DNA of 64,000 nucleotides, taken from the NCBI GenBank assembly GCA_964195945.1, contig CAXMRC010000135.1, positions 84,845-148,844 of the forward strand. The letters run 5' to 3'. The notes under the pieces were generated by a model. It searched no databases. It saw only the letters and a list, made by a program, of their open reading frames with translations, and had not been told where the DNA came from. The translations under genes and the position numbers were made by a program. The stretch is from JAAETI01 sp964195945. GTDB taxonomy: Bacteria > Actinomycetota > Acidimicrobiia > Spongiisociales > UBA5794. Below, one piece after another: positions 34,727 to 43,479 of this stretch (its first letter is position 1; each line of letters begins with the position of its first letter).

Positions 34727-37132
34727 GTGGCAGAGACCACAGTACGCGGTCGCATTGGCGACAAAGAGCTCGTCCTTTCGACGGGCAAACTTGCTCTCCT
34801 CGCAGATGGCGCCGTAGTTGCCAGTATTGGTGACACGGATGTCCTAGTTACGGCTACTTCCAGCCGCAAAGCACGCGAGGGGCAAAACTTCTTCCCACTT
34901 ACCGTGGATGTTGAAGAGAGGATGTACGCCGTTGGGCGTATCCCCGGTTCGTTCTTCCGTCGAGAAGGACGCGCCACAGAGAAGGCAACGTTGACGGCTC
35001 GTTTGATCGACCGTCCGCTTCGTCCTTCATTCCCGAATGGCTTTATGTATGAGACCCACGTCGTGGCGACGATTTTGTCGGCCGACCTGGTCAACGACTA
35101 TGACGTGGCGGCCCTCAATGCTGCTTCGGCTGCTTTGACGGTTAGCCCGATTCCGTTCCTCGGACCACTCGGTGCGGTGAAGCTTGCTCTAAGTAATGGC
35201 GAGTGGATTCCGTTCCCGACCTACGAAGAACTCGGAGAGTCGGTTTTCGAGATCGTCGTCGCTGGTAAGCGCAACGCTGCTGGTGAAGTCGACATCGCCA
35301 TGGTGGAGGCTGGTGCCACAGAGCACGGCCATCGCATGGTTGCCGGTGGCCAGCCCGCCAGCGACGAAGACAGCATCACCCGTGGTCTTGAACAGGCCAA
35401 GGAATTCATCGGTCAGATCATCGACATGCAGGTCGAACTGCGGGCTCAGGTCGGCGAGATCGCTCATGTCGATTTCCCCGTTGCCGAGGACTACAGCGAA
35501 GAGCTGTTTGCCCGAGTTGACGCGATTGCTCGCTCCAAGTTCGAGGCGCTTGGCACCATTGTCGACAAGCACGCTCGGCAGGACGCGGAGGCAGCGACGG
35601 CCGAAGAAGCCCTTGCTGCTCTTGAAATCGCCGAAGACGATGCTGAGACCCTTGCCGCAGCCAAAAAGGCGATCAAGTCGGTCCAGAAGAACGTCATGCG
35701 CTCTCGCGTAGTCAATGACAGTGTTCGTATGGACGGACGTGGCCTTACCGAGGTCCGTCAGATCGACATCGAGGTTGGCCTTTTGGGCCAGGCGCACGGT
35801 TCTGCCCTCTTCAAGCGTGGCGAGACCCAGGTACTCAATACCTCGACGCTTGGCATGCTCCGTATGGAGCAGATGCTCGATACCATCGACATCGAAGACT
35901 CCAAGCGGTACATGCACCACTACAACTTCCCTCCCTTCTCGACTGGCGAGACCGGCTTTATGCGTGGTCCCAAGCGTCGTGAAATCGGCCACGGTGCTCT
36001 GGCGGAGAAGGCCCTGCTTCCGGTGATCCCACCGATCGAGGACTTCCCTTACGCATACCGTTTGGTGTCTGAGGTTCTGATGTCCAACGGGTCTAGCTCG
36101 ATGGCGTCGGTATGTGGATCATCAATGTCGCTCATGGACGCCGGTGTGCCGATTGCGGCTCCGGTGGCTGGTATCGCCATGGGGTTGATCGAGCAGGATG
36201 GCAAATATGTCACCCTGACTGACATCCTCGGCGCTGAAGATCACCTCGGTGACATGGACTTCAAAGTCGCTGGTACCCGTGACATGATCACGGCTCTACA
36301 GCTCGACACCAAGATCGAAAGCCTTCCGGCTGAGGTCCTGGTCCAGGCGATGGGGCAGGCCCGTGAGGCCCGTCACTTCATCCTCGACAAGATGGCTGAG
36401 GCTTTGGACGGTCCCCGCGACGAGCTGGCCCCCAACGCACCGAAGATTGAAGCGATCGAGATCCCCAAGGACAAGATCGGTGAGGTCATCGGGCCAAAGG
36501 GCAAGACCATCCGTGAGCTCGAAGAAGAGACCGGTGCCACCATCGAGATCGACGACGAGGGCATTGTCCGCGTCGGTGCGGCCGACAAGGCATCGATGGA
36601 ACTGGCTCGTGAGCGGATTCTCGCCATTGGATTCCCACCGGAGGCCAATGTCGGAGAGACCTACGAGGGTGAGGTTGTGAACATCACCAAGTTTGGTGCG
36701 TTCGTCAACATTCTTCCCGGTCGTGACGGTCTGCTGCACATCTCCAAGATGGGTGGCGGCAAGCGCATCGACAGGGTCGAGGACGTTCTCGCCCTTGGCG
36801 ATAAGGTCAACGTTCTGGTCCGTGAGATCGACGACCGTGGCAAGGTCAGTCTTGACCTGGCCGATGGCGTGCAGTTGGTCGACGAGAACACGCCGACCAG
36901 TACTGGCGGCGGTGACCGCTCCGAGCGTTCAGACCGCGGCGGAGACCGTGGTCGTGATCGTGGTGGCGATCGTGGTGGCGATCGTGGCCGCAGTGGTGGT
37001 CGTGATCGTGGTGGCGATCGTGGCCGTAGCGGTGGTCGTGATCGTGGTCGGAGCGAAAAGAGCGACGATCGTCGTGACACGCCAAACCGGACCGTGGTTT
37101 CGTTCGAGGACGAGTTCGAGAAGGGCCTCTAG
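34727..37132 (+). CDS. pnp: polyribonucleotide nucleotidyltransferase with RG-rich tail
   Basis: Protein of 801 aa from GTG 34727, chosen because AAGGAGA lies 6 bp upstream and the product then begins AETTVRGRIGDKEL. Two RNase PH domains flank a helical domain; GRGLTEVRQIDIEVG and KVAGTRDMITALQLD mark the catalytic half. KH (IPKDKIGEVIGPKGKTI) and S1 (YEGEVVNITKFGAFVN) domains follow. The last ~60 residues before EDEFEKGL are GGDRGRD-type repeats, an RGG-like RNA-binding tail. It degrades RNA 3' to 5' with phosphate. Confidence 0.95.
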   Translation: MAETTVRGRIGDKELVLSTGKLALLADGAVVASIGDTDVLVTATSSRKAREGQNFFPLTVDVEERMYAVGRIPGSFFRREGRATEKATLTARLIDRPLRPSFPNGFMYETHVVATILSADLVNDYDVAALNAASAALTVSPIPFLGPLGAVKLALSNGEWIPFPTYEELGESVFEIVVAGKRNAAGEVDIAMVEAGATEHGHRMVAGGQPASDEDSITRGLEQAKEFIGQIIDMQVELRAQVGEIAHVDFPVAEDYSEELFARVDAIARSKFEALGTIVDKHARQDAEAATAEEALAALEIAEDDAETLAAAKKAIKSVQKNVMRSRVVNDSVRMDGRGLTEVRQIDIEVGLLGQAHGSALFKRGETQVLNTSTLGMLRMEQMLDTIDIEDSKRYMHHYNFPPFSTGETGFMRGPKRREIGHGALAEKALLPVIPPIEDFPYAYRLVSEVLMSNGSSSMASVCGSSMSLMDAGVPIAAPVAGIAMGLIEQDGKYVTLTDILGAEDHLGDMDFKVAGTRDMITALQLDTKIESLPAEVLVQAMGQAREARHFILDKMAEALDGPRDELAPNAPKIEAIEIPKDKIGEVIGPKGKTIRELEEETGATIEIDDEGIVRVGAADKASMELARERILAIGFPPEANVGETYEGEVVNITKFGAFVNILPGRDGLLHISKMGGGKRIDRVEDVLALGDKVNVLVREIDDRGKVSLDLADGVQLVDENTPTSTGGGDRSERSDRGGDRGRDRGGDRGGDRGRSGGRDRGGDRGRSGGRDRGRSEKSDDRRDTPNRTVVSFEDEFEKGL
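36940..37062 (+). repeat. short tandem repeats encoding the pnp RG-rich tail
   Basis: Multiple copies of CGTGGTGGCGATCGTGG and related units, in frame. The array is prone to slippage, so length may vary between strains. Confidence 0.8.
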
Positions 37133-37156
37133 GGGTCCAGGTAACACGTACTAACA

Positions 37157-37190
37157 AGCTGAGGCCCCCGGATTCCCGGGGGCCTCAGCT
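37157..37190. terminator. strong hairpin between pnp and the dodecin gene
   Basis: A perfect 15-bp stem, AGCTGAGGCCCCCGG and its complement, with ATTC loop. No T-run on either strand, but position between convergent genes suits a bidirectional terminator. Confidence 0.75.
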
Positions 37191-37253
37191 GCGTCTAGAT
37201 GGTCTCCACCGTCCCCGGCTCCGTGCGGACCGGATCTACGGATCGGTTTGGGC

Positions 37254-37460
37254 TCAGTCCTCAAGCAGGAAGGTGAGCTTCATGTCTACTCGGAAATGTC
37301 TGATGGTGCCGTCGTCGGCGAGCTCGACTTTTTGCTCAGAAATCCAGGCCCCTCGAATACCGTCGATGGTTCGCTGAGCTTTGCTGATGCCTTTGCGGAT
37401 GGCATCTTCAAAGGACCCGGGTGAGGTAGACGTGATCTCAATCACCTTCGCAACTGACAC
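37254..37460 (-). CDS. dodecin family flavin-binding protein
   Basis: Protein of 68 aa from GTG 37460 (GAGAGGA upstream; the frame continues to 37496 but that part lies before the ribosome binding site). SVAKVIEITSTSPGSFEDAI, then GAWISEQKVELADDGTI (Trp that stacks on flavin) and FRVDMKLTFLLE match dodecins, which form hollow dodecamers that store riboflavin or FMN. Reads toward pnp. Confidence 0.92.
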   Translation of the reverse strand: MSVAKVIEITSTSPGSFEDAIRKGISKAQRTIDGIRGAWISEQKVELADDGTIRHFRVDMKLTFLLED

Positions 37461-37546
37461 TTGATGGTCCTCTCGTAGGGAGTGTCTTGTCCTCAAAGGG
37501 TACCGCGTCCTGGTGCGCTCAACTAGTCAAGGCAGAACGATCCCGG

Positions 37547-37759
37547 CTACCAGCGCGGTGCCATTTTGGCGCCGAGGAATCCACCGAGTGCGCTGCCGAC
37601 GATGAGCCAGATGAAGGGGAATCCCCCGAGCGCCAGCCCGAGCAGGGTCCCGAGAACGGCACCAACGATGGCGCCGACCCGCATCCCATTGATCCAGTCG
37701 TAGTTGGCGTGGCCCTTGCCGTCATCATCGTTCATGACCGGTCCTTCGTCCTTATCCAT
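37547..37759 (-). CDS. small glycine-rich membrane protein
   Basis: About 70 aa from ATG 37759 (ATG 37735 is an alternative). Polar N-terminus MDKDEGPVMNDDDGKGHANYD, then hydrophobic Gly-rich sequence GMRVGAIVGAVLGTLLGLALGG and WLIVGSALGGFLGAKMAPRW, resembling glycine-zipper proteins. Function unknown. It is divergent from the DUF4349 lipoprotein. Confidence 0.6.
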   Translation of the reverse strand: MDKDEGPVMNDDDGKGHANYDWINGMRVGAIVGAVLGTLLGLALGGFPFIWLIVGSALGGFLGAKMAPRW

Positions 37760-37889
37760 CGTATCCCCGTACCAGGCATAGTTCGACGGTTCGCCGTGCT
37801 GCGGATTTCCAGGATGTCTGCCTATCGTTCGGGAACCGTCGTGCCGATGGATTACGTCCAACCCGGTACACAACAGGGGAGACCCGACA

Positions 37890-39335
37890 ATGAACTTGAG
37901 TATCAAGAAACGATGGCAGACCGTTCCGATTCTGATGCTGGTGTTGATGCTGGTGCTGGCGGCGTGCGCAGGGGGCGACGATTCGGGAACATCCGAGTTC
38001 GCCGATACAACTGCGGCCTCGGCGAGTGCCGAATTCGACGAGGTTGCCGCGGTGCTCGATGACGGTCAGTTTGCGGCAGACGCCGGCAGCGCAGCTGAAG
38101 AAGCACCTAAGATCGCCGACACTTTGGGCAGCGGCGGCTCCGATGGCGCGGTGCTCCAGACCAGTTCCCTGGGTCGTGACATCATCTTTACGGGCGACAT
38201 GACCGTGGCGGTCACCGATGTTGCGTCGGCCGGCGCTGAGGCCACCAGAATCATCGGCGACCTGGGCGGCTATCTATTCGGACAGCAGACGACGGGTGCT
38301 CCGGAGCCGTTGAGCATCCTTACGTTCAAGGTGCTTCCTGGTGATTTCCAGCAGGCGTTGGCGTTGTTGGGCTCGGTTGGGGAGATCCGGACGCAGAACG
38401 TCTCCGCCGATGACGTCACTGAGCGAGTGGTAGACCTCGAGAGCAGGATCAGTACTGCCGCAGCCAGTGTCGAGCGGCTCAAGGGCTTTCTCGAAGAAGC
38501 CACCGATATCACAACCATTGCTGAGTTGGAGAGCCAGCTCTTGTTGCGAGAGACCGACCTCGAGACGATGCGCGGTTCGTTGCGTACTCTCAAGGATCGT
38601 GTCGATTTGGCCACGATCTACCTGACTCTGACTGAAGCCCTGAGCGCCCCTGGTCTGCATTTGGAGGTCACCGGGTTTGAGGGGCATGAGGATGGGATTG
38701 CTTGTCCCGCTGATGGCCGGATCAGTGTCGAAGAAGGCGAAGACGCAACGGTGTGCTTTGAGATCACCAATATCGGCGATACCCCGCTAGCAGGCTTCAC
38801 TCTTCGTGACGCGGTACTTGATGTCGAACTGGGCGATCTGATCGTTGTCTGGGGCGATGCCAGCGGCATCCTCGAACCCGGGCAATCGCTGGTTCTCGCC
38901 TACGAGATGATTGTCGAGCGTAACCAGCGCACCCAGACCAGAGTGAGCGCAGAGCCCGTCGATCAGGACGGCAACCGCGTGGAGGGTCGTGAGGTTGTCA
39001 GCACCGTCTCGATGGGCATTGATGCGGTGGACCCCGGTGGGCTCCCCGGGTTCAACGATGGTCTGCAGGGGAGCTGGGAAGCTCTGCTGGCTATCGGGGG
39101 ATTGTTGATCCTGTTTGCCGGCGCAGTCTTGCCCTTCATCTGGGTGATCCCGATTGGGGTGCTGTTGTTGCGTTGGCTGGCACGTCGCGAATCCGAGCGA
39201 GCCGAGGTCGGAGCTGCGACGAGCGCACCTCCATGGGTCGCCGCAGAAGAGACGCCGGCCAAGGAGGCTCCGGCCAAGGAGGCCGAGGCCGACGTCACCG
39301 ATAGCGTCGAGACGGATCTGGACCAAGTGGACTGA
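37890..39335 (+). CDS. DUF4349 lipoprotein with an added Ig-like domain
   Basis: Protein of 481 aa. A lipobox LVLAAC puts the lipidated cysteine near residue 26. The DUF4349 part (~90-250) includes DMTVAVTDVASAG and a coiled-coil stretch VVDLESRISTAAASVERLKGF. Between it and the C-terminal membrane helix pair (~405-440) lies an inserted ~120-residue domain (GEDATVCFEITNIGDTPLAGF) like CARDB/DUF11 adhesion domains. A cytoplasmic Glu/Ala tail ends the protein. Probably an envelope protein; role unknown. Confidence 0.8.
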   Translation: MNLSIKKRWQTVPILMLVLMLVLAACAGGDDSGTSEFADTTAASASAEFDEVAAVLDDGQFAADAGSAAEEAPKIADTLGSGGSDGAVLQTSSLGRDIIFTGDMTVAVTDVASAGAEATRIIGDLGGYLFGQQTTGAPEPLSILTFKVLPGDFQQALALLGSVGEIRTQNVSADDVTERVVDLESRISTAAASVERLKGFLEEATDITTIAELESQLLLRETDLETMRGSLRTLKDRVDLATIYLTLTEALSAPGLHLEVTGFEGHEDGIACPADGRISVEEGEDATVCFEITNIGDTPLAGFTLRDAVLDVELGDLIVVWGDASGILEPGQSLVLAYEMIVERNQRTQTRVSAEPVDQDGNRVEGREVVSTVSMGIDAVDPGGLPGFNDGLQGSWEALLAIGGLLILFAGAVLPFIWVIPIGVLLLRWLARRESERAEVGAATSAPPWVAAEETPAKEAPAKEAEADVTDSVETDLDQVD

Positions 39336-39344
39336 TTTATGCAG

Positions 39345-39388
39345 TCTGGCGTCCGTGAGCGCCTTATACCGTGCTCACGGACGCCAGA
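39345..39388. repeat. 44-bp palindromic repeat, copy 1
   Basis: Arms TCTGGCGTCCGTGAGC (39345-39360) and GCTCACGGACGCCAGA (39373-39388), a perfect 16-bp stem with the loop GCCTTATACCGT. The same element with one mismatch occurs at 58290-58333. Lies just after the DUF4349 stop, before the LexA box, so it may also terminate transcription. Confidence 0.9.
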
Positions 39389-39415
39389 CGCGAATCTTTG
39401 CGACTCTCTTGCCTA

Positions 39416-39431
39416 TCGAACGTATGTTCGA
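39416..39431 (+). promoter_or_regulatory. LexA (SOS) box upstream of imuA'
   Basis: TCGAAC-GTAT-GTTCGA, a perfect match to the actinobacterial SOS box TCGAACNNNNGTTCGA, extended to 9-bp arms (39413-39434). It lies 31 bp before the imuA' start, so LexA should repress this operon until DNA damage. Confidence 0.93.
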
Positions 39432-39461
39432 TAGGGTTGGTAACCCAATTAGGCGGAGACG

Positions 39462-40112
39462 GTGGCGGACGCGATACGGCTAGAGCAATTCAAATCATTG
39501 TCGGATGATGTTGCGTCGCCCGACTTGTTGACTTTGCAGCCGGGGCGGGTCACCGGGCTTATCGGTCATCCCGGGTTTGGCTTGACTCGGCTCGGGTTGG
39601 TGATGCTGGCGTCTCGTGAGCAACTGGGCCTGGTTGCCTATCTAGATGTCAGGGGCTGGCTGAGTCCTCCTGCCGCATGGGAGAGCGGCATCTCCCCGGA
39701 ACGTTTAGTGGTGGTCCGTTGTGACGACCCGGTGCGATGGGGTCGTGTCGCCGCGCATCTGCTCGAAGGGGTTGGGGCTGTCTACGCCGAAGTCCCCGCC
39801 CATACCAAGCCTGCACAGTTGCACAAACTGGTTGCACTAGCCCGGAGTCGGAAGACCCCGTTGATCCTTCGTCCCGTCCAAGGCGATCTGCCCGGTGGCA
39901 TGGCTCATTTGCGTCTCGAAGCACGTCAGGTCCTATGGGAAGGAACCGAGCAAGGTCACGGGAGGCTGACCAACCGCAAGCTGATTATCGAGGCATCCGG
40001 CAAGGCAATGCGGGGTATGACCCGGCTTATAGAGGTGAAGGATGATGGAACGAACGCTTTGCGTTTGGTTTCCGGACTGGCCATTGCGCCGTCCGGACGT
40101 GCCACCGGCTGA
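39462..40112 (+). CDS. imuA': ImuA'-like SOS mutagenesis protein
   Basis: Protein of 216 aa, RecA-like in outline but with a degenerate P-loop, LIGHPGFGLTRLGL, lacking the GK[S/T]. Identification rests mainly on context: a LexA box upstream and imuB directly downstream, as in mycobacteria where ImuA' and ImuB recruit DnaE2. GTG start at 39462 after GGCGGAGA. The 3' end overlaps imuB by 71 bp, longer than other overlaps here. Confidence 0.8.
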   Translation: MADAIRLEQFKSLSDDVASPDLLTLQPGRVTGLIGHPGFGLTRLGLVMLASREQLGLVAYLDVRGWLSPPAAWESGISPERLVVVRCDDPVRWGRVAAHLLEGVGAVYAEVPAHTKPAQLHKLVALARSRKTPLILRPVQGDLPGGMAHLRLEARQVLWEGTEQGHGRLTNRKLIIEASGKAMRGMTRLIEVKDDGTNALRLVSGLAIAPSGRATG

Positions 40113-41532
40113 GCCCTGTCAGGCGGTCGACGATAAGAACCTGGTAGTTGCCGTCAATAGGTTGGCGACGGAGGCGGGTATCCAGGTGGGTATGCGGCGT
40201 CGCGAAGCCGAAGCGGCATGCCCAACCGTCACCACTATCGAGCATGACCCTGGGATGGAAATGGCCAGGTTCGAGCGGGTTGCCGTCGCCGTGGAAACCT
40301 TGATTCCCCGTATCGAAGTGATGGCCCCCGGTTTGATCCTGGCTCCGGTGACGGGGGCGGTCCGTTACTTCGGTGGCGAGGATCCATTAGTTGACCGGGT
40401 GGCCAAAGAGATAGATGCAGTCGCCGGCCCCGGGTTTCGTCTCGGGCTTGCCGCTGGTCCATTTGCCGCAAGGAGGGCTGCCGAGTTAGCCACCGATGGT
40501 GATCCGTTCTTTGTGGTCGACGATGACGATTCTTTCCGGGCCGCTCTTGATGTTGCAGCCCTTGGCAGCGAAGACATCGCCGCGGTCTTCCGCTGGCTCG
40601 GTGTCGGAACCCTCGGCGAGCTGGCTGGTTTGCCACGGGAGGCAGTGGTCTCTCGTTTTGGGCCGGATGGTTTACGGGCGCATCAATTGGCGTGTGGTGA
40701 AGATCGGGAAACACTTGATCGAGTTATTGCCGAAGATCTGAGTATCGAGGAGAAGTTCGATCCTCCGCTGGAGAACCTGGAACAGGTGGCGTTTGCCGCC
40801 AGGTCGCTGGCGCACCAGTTGCTCGAAGCCCCTGCCTTGCAAGGTGCGATTCCGCACCGTATCGAAGTGGAGGCGGAGGCGGCAGATGGGGCCGTTCGCA
40901 ATCGGACCTGGCGCAGCGCCGACCCCTTCAACGAGCGCATGCTGGGCGAGCGGGTCCGTTGGCAGCTGCAAGCCTGGCTGGATACGGCACGGCTGCGAAG
41001 CGGCCCTGGTATCAGGGGCGGGCTGGTTCGTCTCCGCATCATGCCGGCCGATCTGTCGGATCATGGGCGCCAGCTGGTGCTTGACGAGGACGCGCTCTCT
41101 GCAGCAGAAGCACAGCGAGCTTTTGCCCAGACCCAAGCAATCGTTGGCAACGATGGTGTGCTACAAGCCATTCCGCAGGGTGGTAGAGACCCCGGAGAGC
41201 GTTCCCTTTGGTATCGATGGGGAGAAACCCCGCCTGCTCCGGAACGTGACCCCCAGGCACCCTGGCCCGGCCAGGTGCCGACCCCGCTGCCAGCGTTGGT
41301 GCCACCTGATCCGTTTCCTCTGGAAGTCGAGTGGGACAGTGGCATCCCCACTCGAATCCGGTTAGGTAGCCGGTGGGTTGAAGTTATCTCGTGGGCGGGT
41401 CCGTGGCGCAAGGTGGGCCGCTGGTGGGACGGGGAGCATCCATCGGACCGATATCAGCTGGTGACTTCTGCCGGAGCGTTCTTGTGTGCCGTGGTGGACG
41501 GCAAGACCTATATGGCGGGGGTTTACGACTGA
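40042..41532 (+). CDS. imuB: ImuB, catalytically inactive Y-family polymerase
   Basis: Protein of 496 aa. The start RTLCVWFPDWPLRRPD is typical of ImuB and replaces the DVDAFFASVE motif of active Y-family polymerases; the SLD(E) catalytic acids are also missing (PVTGAVRYFGGE at that place). A little-finger domain and a C-terminal tail (GPWRKVGRWWD...DRYQLVTSAGAFLC) complete the family. ImuB works as a hub binding the beta clamp, ImuA' and DnaE2. Last codons overlap the convergent acyltransferase by 10 bp. Confidence 0.9.
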   Translation: MMERTLCVWFPDWPLRRPDVPPAEPCQAVDDKNLVVAVNRLATEAGIQVGMRRREAEAACPTVTTIEHDPGMEMARFERVAVAVETLIPRIEVMAPGLILAPVTGAVRYFGGEDPLVDRVAKEIDAVAGPGFRLGLAAGPFAARRAAELATDGDPFFVVDDDDSFRAALDVAALGSEDIAAVFRWLGVGTLGELAGLPREAVVSRFGPDGLRAHQLACGEDRETLDRVIAEDLSIEEKFDPPLENLEQVAFAARSLAHQLLEAPALQGAIPHRIEVEAEAADGAVRNRTWRSADPFNERMLGERVRWQLQAWLDTARLRSGPGIRGGLVRLRIMPADLSDHGRQLVLDEDALSAAEAQRAFAQTQAIVGNDGVLQAIPQGGRDPGERSLWYRWGETPPAPERDPQAPWPGQVPTPLPALVPPDPFPLEVEWDSGIPTRIRLGSRWVEVISWAGPWRKVGRWWDGEHPSDRYQLVTSAGAFLCAVVDGKTYMAGVYD

Positions 41533-42275
41533 TGCAGCTCCAGGAACTGTTCTTTGACGACGTCGTAGACCCGGCTGCGCAACATGTCGATATCGCCGGG
41601 TTTGAGGTCTGCGGTCTCGATCGGCTCGTGAATGACGACGTTGGCCTGGCCCTTGTAGAAGATCTTCGAGCCGGGAGGCCACACATCCCAGGTGCCGTTG
41701 ACGGTTACCGGAACCACCGGAAGACCGGTAGCGATGGCCATCCGGAACGCCCCCTTCTTGAAGGCATGCAGATCTCCGTCGCGGCTCCGGGTCCCTTCGG
41801 CAAAGACGATCAAAGAGTGGCCGTTCTCCTTGGCTTTGGCGACTCCCTCGTTGATGGCGGCATAGGAGCGTGCTCCTGCGCCGCGATCAATCTTGATCAT
41901 CCCGGCGACGTGGAGCGCCTGGGCAAACACGGGAATCTTGTAAAGCTCTTTCTTGGCGAGATATCGGATCGGTGTCGGGATCGCCCGGAACAACAGAGGG
42001 ACATCAAAGTTGGAGAGATGGTTGGAGAGGAAGAAGTACTGCGTATCGGGCTTGACGTTTTCGGTGCCGCTCACTGTGTAGCTCATCGGTGGAACCAGAA
42101 GGAAGACCCTGCTCCACAGTTGGATAACGGCCTCGCCGAGTTTGCGCAGTCGCAAGGTCATTGCGACTACAAATACTGCCGAGATGATGATCGTGTAAAG
42201 CATGAACAGCGGCACAGCGATCGCCGACTTCAAGCCGAGCAGGATCTTTCGAGACATCGAGGTAGCGTAGTGCAC
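41523..42275 (-). CDS. plsC: 1-acyl-sn-glycerol-3-phosphate acyltransferase
   Basis: Protein of 250 aa (GTG 42275; ATG 42257 is an alternative). Two N-terminal hydrophobic segments, then NHLSNFD (the HxxxxD catalytic motif), FAEGTRSRDG, and PVVPVTVNGTWDVWP, all of PlsC enzymes that make phosphatidic acid. It works upstream of CdsA in phospholipid synthesis. Confidence 0.9.
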   Translation of the reverse strand: MHYATSMSRKILLGLKSAIAVPLFMLYTIIISAVFVVAMTLRLRKLGEAVIQLWSRVFLLVPPMSYTVSGTENVKPDTQYFFLSNHLSNFDVPLLFRAIPTPIRYLAKKELYKIPVFAQALHVAGMIKIDRGAGARSYAAINEGVAKAKENGHSLIVFAEGTRSRDGDLHAFKKGAFRMAIATGLPVVPVTVNGTWDVWPPGSKIFYKGQANVVIHEPIETADLKPGDIDMLRSRVYDVVKEQFLELHQS

Positions 42276-42297
42276 CGCCTTGGAGGACGGAGGAGCG

Positions 42298-43479
42298 ATG
42301 CGGAAGCTAAGTAACGATCAAGCGCGTCGGATTGCGCTTGGCGCACAGGGCTTCGCCGACCCGCGTCCCCAGGGACGAGTCGATCGCCGCCATTTCCGTC
42401 GGGTGATGGAGCGCGTCGGGCTGTTACAGCTCGACTCTGTCAACGTCTTGCAACGGTCGCACTATCTACCGATGTGGTCCCGTCTCGGACCCTATTCCAC
42501 CGATGCGCTAGATCAGTTCACCGCTCACAGCGGCGAGGTATTCGAATACTGGGGCCATGAAGCATCCCTGTTGCCCGTGGAGCGACACCGGTTGTTTCGG
42601 TGGCGGATGGAACAGATGGAGCCATGGCGCAGAGTGCAGGGAATCATCGGTGGGTACCCCGGCTATGTCGAGTCGGTGCGTGACGAAATCGCGGCCCATG
42701 GCCCTCTCACCGTTTCTGATCTATCTGATCCCGGGGATCGGACTGGCTCGTGGTGGGGTCATGGCAAAGGTAAGACGGCGCTCGATTGGTTGTTCGCCAA
42801 AGGTCAGATAACGGCCTATCGAAACGGGAACTTTGGTCGGCTCTATGACATCCCTGAGAGGGTGATCGCAGGTGAGCATCTGGATACGGCGACTCCCACC
42901 AAGGACGAAGCGTTTCGAGAGCTATTGCTTCTCGGTGCCCGCCACCACGGTGTCGGCACCGCAACCGACCTGACTGACTATTACCGACTAAACCGTCCCG
43001 CGGCTCGTCCGATCTTGGCTGAGATCGTGGCCAACGGCGAGCTGGAAGAGGTCGAGGTCGAGGGGTGGAAGCATCCCGCTTTCATGCACCCAGAGGCAAA
43101 GTTGCCACGCAGGATAGGTGGAGCAGCACTGTTGAGTCCTTTTGATCCGGTGGTTTGGGAACGGGACCGTGCCGAGCGCATGTTTGGTTTCCATTATCGG
43201 ATCGAAATCTATGTTCCGCAGCCAAAGCGTGTCTACGGCTACTACGTGTTGCCGTTCCTCGTTGACGGCCAACTGGTAGGGCGCGTGGACCTGAAGTCGG
43301 ATCGCAAGAACGGCGTGTTGTTGGTCCAGGGGGCTTATCACGAACCCGGTCGAGACCCAGCCGCGGTTGTCGCCAGGCTGGCTCCTGAGTTGGCGGCGAT
43401 GAGCACGTGGCTTGGTCTTGGCGATGTCAACGTCAGTCGGCGTGGCAACCTGGCCCAAGTGCTCATAGCAACTCTTTAG
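42298..43479 (+). CDS. YcaQ/AlkX-type DNA glycosylase (winged-helix)
   Basis: Protein of 393 aa from ATG 42298, which follows GGAGGAGCG; a frame from 42280 is less likely. The family motif LLQLDSVNVLQRSHYLPMWSR (parts LLQLDSVNVLQRSH, LPMWSR) includes QxD, used by E. coli YcaQ to unhook alkylated bases and interstrand crosslinks. C-terminal LLSPFDPVVWERDRAERMF and YGYYVLPFLVDGQLVGRVDLK (parts) are conserved. A second alkylation-repair glycosylase in this window besides the AlkA-like one. Confidence 0.88.
   Translation: MRKLSNDQARRIALGAQGFADPRPQGRVDRRHFRRVMERVGLLQLDSVNVLQRSHYLPMWSRLGPYSTDALDQFTAHSGEVFEYWGHEASLLPVERHRLFRWRMEQMEPWRRVQGIIGGYPGYVESVRDEIAAHGPLTVSDLSDPGDRTGSWWGHGKGKTALDWLFAKGQITAYRNGNFGRLYDIPERVIAGEHLDTATPTKDEAFRELLLLGARHHGVGTATDLTDYYRLNRPAARPILAEIVANGELEEVEVEGWKHPAFMHPEAKLPRRIGGAALLSPFDPVVWERDRAERMFGFHYRIEIYVPQPKRVYGYYVLPFLVDGQLVGRVDLKSDRKNGVLLVQGAYHEPGRDPAAVVARLAPELAAMSTWLGLGDVNVSRRGNLAQVLIATL

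Noticed and set aside
36940..37062. CRISPR-like array
   Set aside because: The repeats are short, contiguous, in frame and encode the RG-rich tail of PNPase; there are no unique spacers.
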